A DNA stretch of 64,000 bases, taken from assembly GCF_018837975.1 (NCBI RefSeq), contig NZ_JAGSOY010000014.1, positions 29,125-93,124 of the forward strand, read 5' to 3'. A model generated the notes under the pieces. It did no database searches and was not told the DNA's origin. It was given only the letters and a program-made list of their open reading frames with translations. Positions 61,356 through 64,000 of the stretch are shown in pieces. A program made the position numbers and the translations under genes. Position 1 is the first letter of the stretch; every line of letters begins with the position of its first letter. This stretch comes from Zooshikella harenae (GTDB lineage: Bacteria; Pseudomonadota; Gammaproteobacteria; Pseudomonadales; Zooshikellaceae).

Positions 61356-63103
61356 TGCGGTTTTTTTACTGCGGTTGATACACTAAAAATGCCGTGCTTT
61401 TCGATGGACATATCTACTTTATAAAAGCCAGCTTTATGAACTAATTGATCCATTTCTTGTTGAGTTCTACGCCTCATTATCCATGGTTTACCCCCTTGAT
61501 GGCTGGTTAATACACGAGCAATCGATTCTAGCTGAGGGTGCCAGGGCTGGTTTGTGTAAATTAATAAACCTTGAGGTGCGAGGATAGAATATAATGCGTG
61601 TAAAGAGCCCATCACAGCATCATTGTCACTAAAAAGTTCGTATAACCCTGAAACGATAATAATTGAGGGACGGAAACTAAGTTGTTCTATTGCTTGCGCA
61701 TCAAAGGCATCTCCTCGTTGAAACTGAACTTGTGATGATAAATTAAGCTCTTCTATACATTGTCGTCCTTGTTCAACATTTGCTTTTGAATAATCTTGTA
61801 ATAATGCATGTAATGGTTGGTTTTGATAATGCTGAATGACATCCAGCACATAGCGTCCATGACCGGCAGCAACATCAAAAATAGCCACTTCTTTAAGCTG
61901 AGTGAGCTGTTGCTCTATCGCATCATTTAAGGCATCTTCAATCAGTTTGAGCCGTAGCCTAATACCACGCCATCCAATCGCATTAAGATAACACCAGTCT
62001 ATCAATTTACCGACCAGGAATTTTCCTGCTGGTTTATTGGCGTAGACATAATCAAGCATGCGACCTGAATCAAAGCCATCTTGAATACCAACTCGAATAC
62101 CATCACTGAGAGAACCAACAGAGTAGAGTAATTTTTGCTGTAATTTAAACCACCAAAATTTAGGGTTGGTTTTAGGTAAGGGTTTTAAGAGTTGTTGGTA
62201 CTCGTCATAAGTGTAGCCCTGTTTATCGGCATTGGTAAGATCGCTGTCAGGTGTAGGCCGGGCTAATAAGTCTTGAATAAACATCCGTGTCTTGGCAATA
62301 GGTAAATGGCGGTTTATCTCATTGAACGTATCATGGAAAAAACCAGGAAAAACTTGCATTTCTTTTCGTAAATTCGGTAAGTGATTATAAAAGTGACGTT
62401 GAGCGTGCTGTTTGACAACAAAATCAGCTCCAGAACAAAGTAGCAAGGTTGGAACAGTGATTGCTCCGGCATCTTGCATTAATCGCGTACCCGCATCGTA
62501 TAAATCAACCAAGACATTGACAGCAATTGAAGGGCATATCAACGGGTCATTGTCATATTCAATTATTTTTTCAGGGTCATGAGTGAGCAAACGCCCTTTG
62601 ACATAACTGCTGATAAACGATTTGGGGCGATATTTTAAGAGGAGCCGTAATGCAGGAATGGCAAAGGGTACATAGAGCCGAACGCGTAGTGCAGGACTAC
62701 CTAAGATCAAGCCGCGAATCGCTGGAGCATAGTCATGGACCCAGGTACTGGCAATGACACTACCCACGCTATGGCCAAGAATAATCATCCGGTCCATTGA
62801 AATCTGGTAGTCCTTTTCGATATGGCGAATAAAGCTATCAGCATCTTTGACAAGCTCATTCAGGTTATTCGCATATCCTCGCTCACCTGGCGATAGTCCA
62901 TGGCCACGGGCATCCCAGGCAAACAGGTGAAGGGTAGGGATATTGAGTTTATCGACCATTTCTTGCCAACGCCCTGAGTGCTCATGTCCTCGATGAAAGA
63001 GGATAATGGCGTAGTGTCCTGTCGGATGGGGGGCCCAATACCGGTAAAACAGTTGCGTGTTATCCCAGCTATTGAAGTTACGTTCTAACGGTGTGCGTGT
63101 CAT
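61334..63103 (-). CDS. Bifunctional alpha/beta hydrolase - SAM-dependent methyltransferase
   Basis: The 589-residue fusion has an N-terminal alpha/beta hydrolase of the monoglyceride-lipase type (about 1-290): LFHRGHEHSGRW, AWDARGHGLSPGERG and the nucleophile elbow LGHSVGSVIAS, with a His near GFFHDTFNE. After a linker (290-390) comes a class I methyltransferase (about 390-589) with motif I IFDVAAGHGRYVLDV and motif post-II-like IVSGLYELF. It is coupled to the PAP2-phosphatase gene. Such fusions occur beside membrane-lipid phosphatase and CDP-alcohol phosphotransferase genes in other gammaproteobacteria, so a role in membrane-lipid turnover is likely, but substrates are unknown. Confidence 0.82.
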   Translation of the reverse strand: MTRTPLERNFNSWDNTQLFYRYWAPHPTGHYAIILFHRGHEHSGRWQEMVDKLNIPTLHLFAWDARGHGLSPGERGYANNLNELVKDADSFIRHIEKDYQISMDRMIILGHSVGSVIASTWVHDYAPAIRGLILGSPALRVRLYVPFAIPALRLLLKYRPKSFISSYVKGRLLTHDPEKIIEYDNDPLICPSIAVNVLVDLYDAGTRLMQDAGAITVPTLLLCSGADFVVKQHAQRHFYNHLPNLRKEMQVFPGFFHDTFNEINRHLPIAKTRMFIQDLLARPTPDSDLTNADKQGYTYDEYQQLLKPLPKTNPKFWWFKLQQKLLYSVGSLSDGIRVGIQDGFDSGRMLDYVYANKPAGKFLVGKLIDWCYLNAIGWRGIRLRLKLIEDALNDAIEQQLTQLKEVAIFDVAAGHGRYVLDVIQHYQNQPLHALLQDYSKANVEQGRQCIEELNLSSQVQFQRGDAFDAQAIEQLSFRPSIIIVSGLYELFSDNDAVMGSLHALYSILAPQGLLIYTNQPWHPQLESIARVLTSHQGGKPWIMRRRTQQEMDQLVHKAGFYKVDMSIEKHGIFSVSTAVKKPQCHPQLP

Positions 63104-63391
63104 GAGTAGGTCTCTCTCTACCGTTTCCTTTGCAGGTAAAAAAGCTGAATGGAAATAAGTATGTGATGTGTTTCATAGTTAGGCCAGTTTCTCCTAACTT
63201 TGCTGGAAGAGCCACTGGGGATAGATAACCTCTCACCTCATACCGTCCTAAGTATCATTATATAATACCTTAATAGGGATGCTGTGCTATAAGCCTTTTA
63301 GTGATTACAGTGCATTTAACTTTAGAGCACCACAGAACAGTCCTTTGGTGAAAATAGTTAGTCTAGATAGTTCAAGAAGGAGTGATCCCTG

Positions 63392-64000
63392 ATGCAGCAG
63401 GTAATTGCAAAGATAAGTGATTCACTGACGGATTTCCATGATCATGTGGCATGTCACTTACAGGAAGGTGATTTAATTTTTATTTCGATCAGAAGTGCGT
63501 TATATAAGCAGGTTGCACAAACGACGAATAGTTGGACATCACATGTTGGTATTGTTATTCGGGAAAAGAATGAATGGTGGGTAGCAGAAAGTGCTGTTCC
63601 TTTTAGCCGAAAAACACGGTTAAAAAAATTTTTAAAAAGAACGGTGGGCACGCAAGTTTGTATACGCCGTCTTAACGGAGGGTTGACTAAAAAACAGTTA
63701 CAGCTACTGAAAGCAAGCATTAATAGCCGCATGGGGATATTGTATCATTTAGGTTTCGATTTTGATGCTAAACGACAGTACTGTTCTAAATTTGTTCATC
63801 ACGTATATGCTGAGGCGTTAAGTTTGAGGTTGGGTAAAGTGGTAACATTTGAAGAGTTATTAAAAAGTAATCCAAATACAAATTTATGGTTTTGGCGGTT
63901 ATGGTATTTTGGCCGTATTCCTTGGCACCGAAAAACAGTAACACCTCAAAGTCAGTTAGTTGATCAACAATTAGAAACCATCTTGTTATCTGATAACTAG
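63392..64000 (+). CDS. YiiX/YebB-like NlpC/P60 cysteine hydrolase
   Basis: This 202-residue papain-like protein has the permuted NlpC/P60 layout: LQEGDLIFISIRS, then TNSWTSHVGIVIRE with the conserved His and VAESAV with the acidic partner, and later RQYCSKFVHHVYAEA with the Cys nucleophile. Members cleave acyl-amide or peptide bonds and may act on lipids or peptidoglycan. The stop codon coincides with the last bases of the window, so the gene is complete. It is divergent from the hydrolase-methyltransferase gene (288-bp gap) and could belong to the same lipid- or envelope-related set. GAAGGAG lies about seven bases before the ATG. Confidence 0.78.
   Translation: MQQVIAKISDSLTDFHDHVACHLQEGDLIFISIRSALYKQVAQTTNSWTSHVGIVIREKNEWWVAESAVPFSRKTRLKKFLKRTVGTQVCIRRLNGGLTKKQLQLLKASINSRMGILYHLGFDFDAKRQYCSKFVHHVYAEALSLRLGKVVTFEELLKSNPNTNLWFWRLWYFGRIPWHRKTVTPQSQLVDQQLETILLSDN

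Overview
The window reads as a moderately AT-rich chromosomal segment of a marine or halophilic gammaproteobacterium, perhaps Oceanospirillales-like. This is inferred from the choline-to-betaine operon, the CioAB-type cytochrome bd oxidase, the Vibrio-type cytolysin, the Tus homologue and a modular peptide synthetase; no rRNA or other phylogenetic marker is present, so the placement is tentative. I see no rRNA, tRNA, CRISPR array or complete insertion sequence.

Layout. 1-218 is the 5' end of an RluA-type pseudouridine synthase. 1.2-7.8 kb (minus) is an osmoprotection operon betB-betA-choX-choW-choV that imports choline and oxidises it to glycine betaine. After a 1.26-kb AT-rich gap full of inverted repeats come a hexapeptide acetyltransferase and a divergent LysR regulator. 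11.0-17.7 kb is accessory: a lipoprotein, a VOC protein, a Vibrio-cholerae-cytolysin-like pore-forming toxin and a secreted haem-motif protein. Toxin and haem protein carry related C-terminal PPC domains. Two almost identical 175-bp repeats in direct orientation bracket the VOC and toxin genes. 18.0-25.8 kb holds three genes of unknown function, ending in a 1689-residue protein with an internal OmpA-like domain and no signal peptide.

26.1-32.9 kb carries an MDR oxidoreductase with a divergent HxlR regulator, a small HExxH protein, a MarR-EmrA-EmrB efflux operon and a bacterial PH-domain protein. 33.1-39.4 kb is a two-component system (7TM histidine kinase and NtrC-type regulator) facing a four-gene cytochrome bd operon. 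The oxidase operon has a near-consensus sigma-54 promoter and three upstream GTTTACAG boxes, so the two units probably form one regulatory circuit. 39.9-42.0 kb is a bufferin (copper-buffering RiPP) operon: a six-Cys precursor, an MNIO enzyme and a DUF2063 partner. A Tus homologue, a GNAT acetyltransferase, a darcynin-tautomerase pseudogene, a secreted Cys-containing protein, a DnaJ/SH3 membrane protein and a DUF5610 protein follow.

48.5-56.4 kb is a single 2643-residue non-ribosomal peptide synthetase (C-A-T-C-A-T-R), predicted to release an N-acyl dipeptide aldehyde or alcohol. The rest is a GloC/YcbL-like hydrolase, a family-2 glycosyltransferase, two exported proteins, a translationally coupled pair (hydrolase-methyltransferase fusion and PAP2-dual-specificity phosphatase fusion) and a YiiX-like NlpC/P60 hydrolase.

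A dispersed repeat family with TATACCC...GGGTATA ends occurs about ten times between genes, as 20-70-bp short forms, two 175-bp forms and diverged longer forms.
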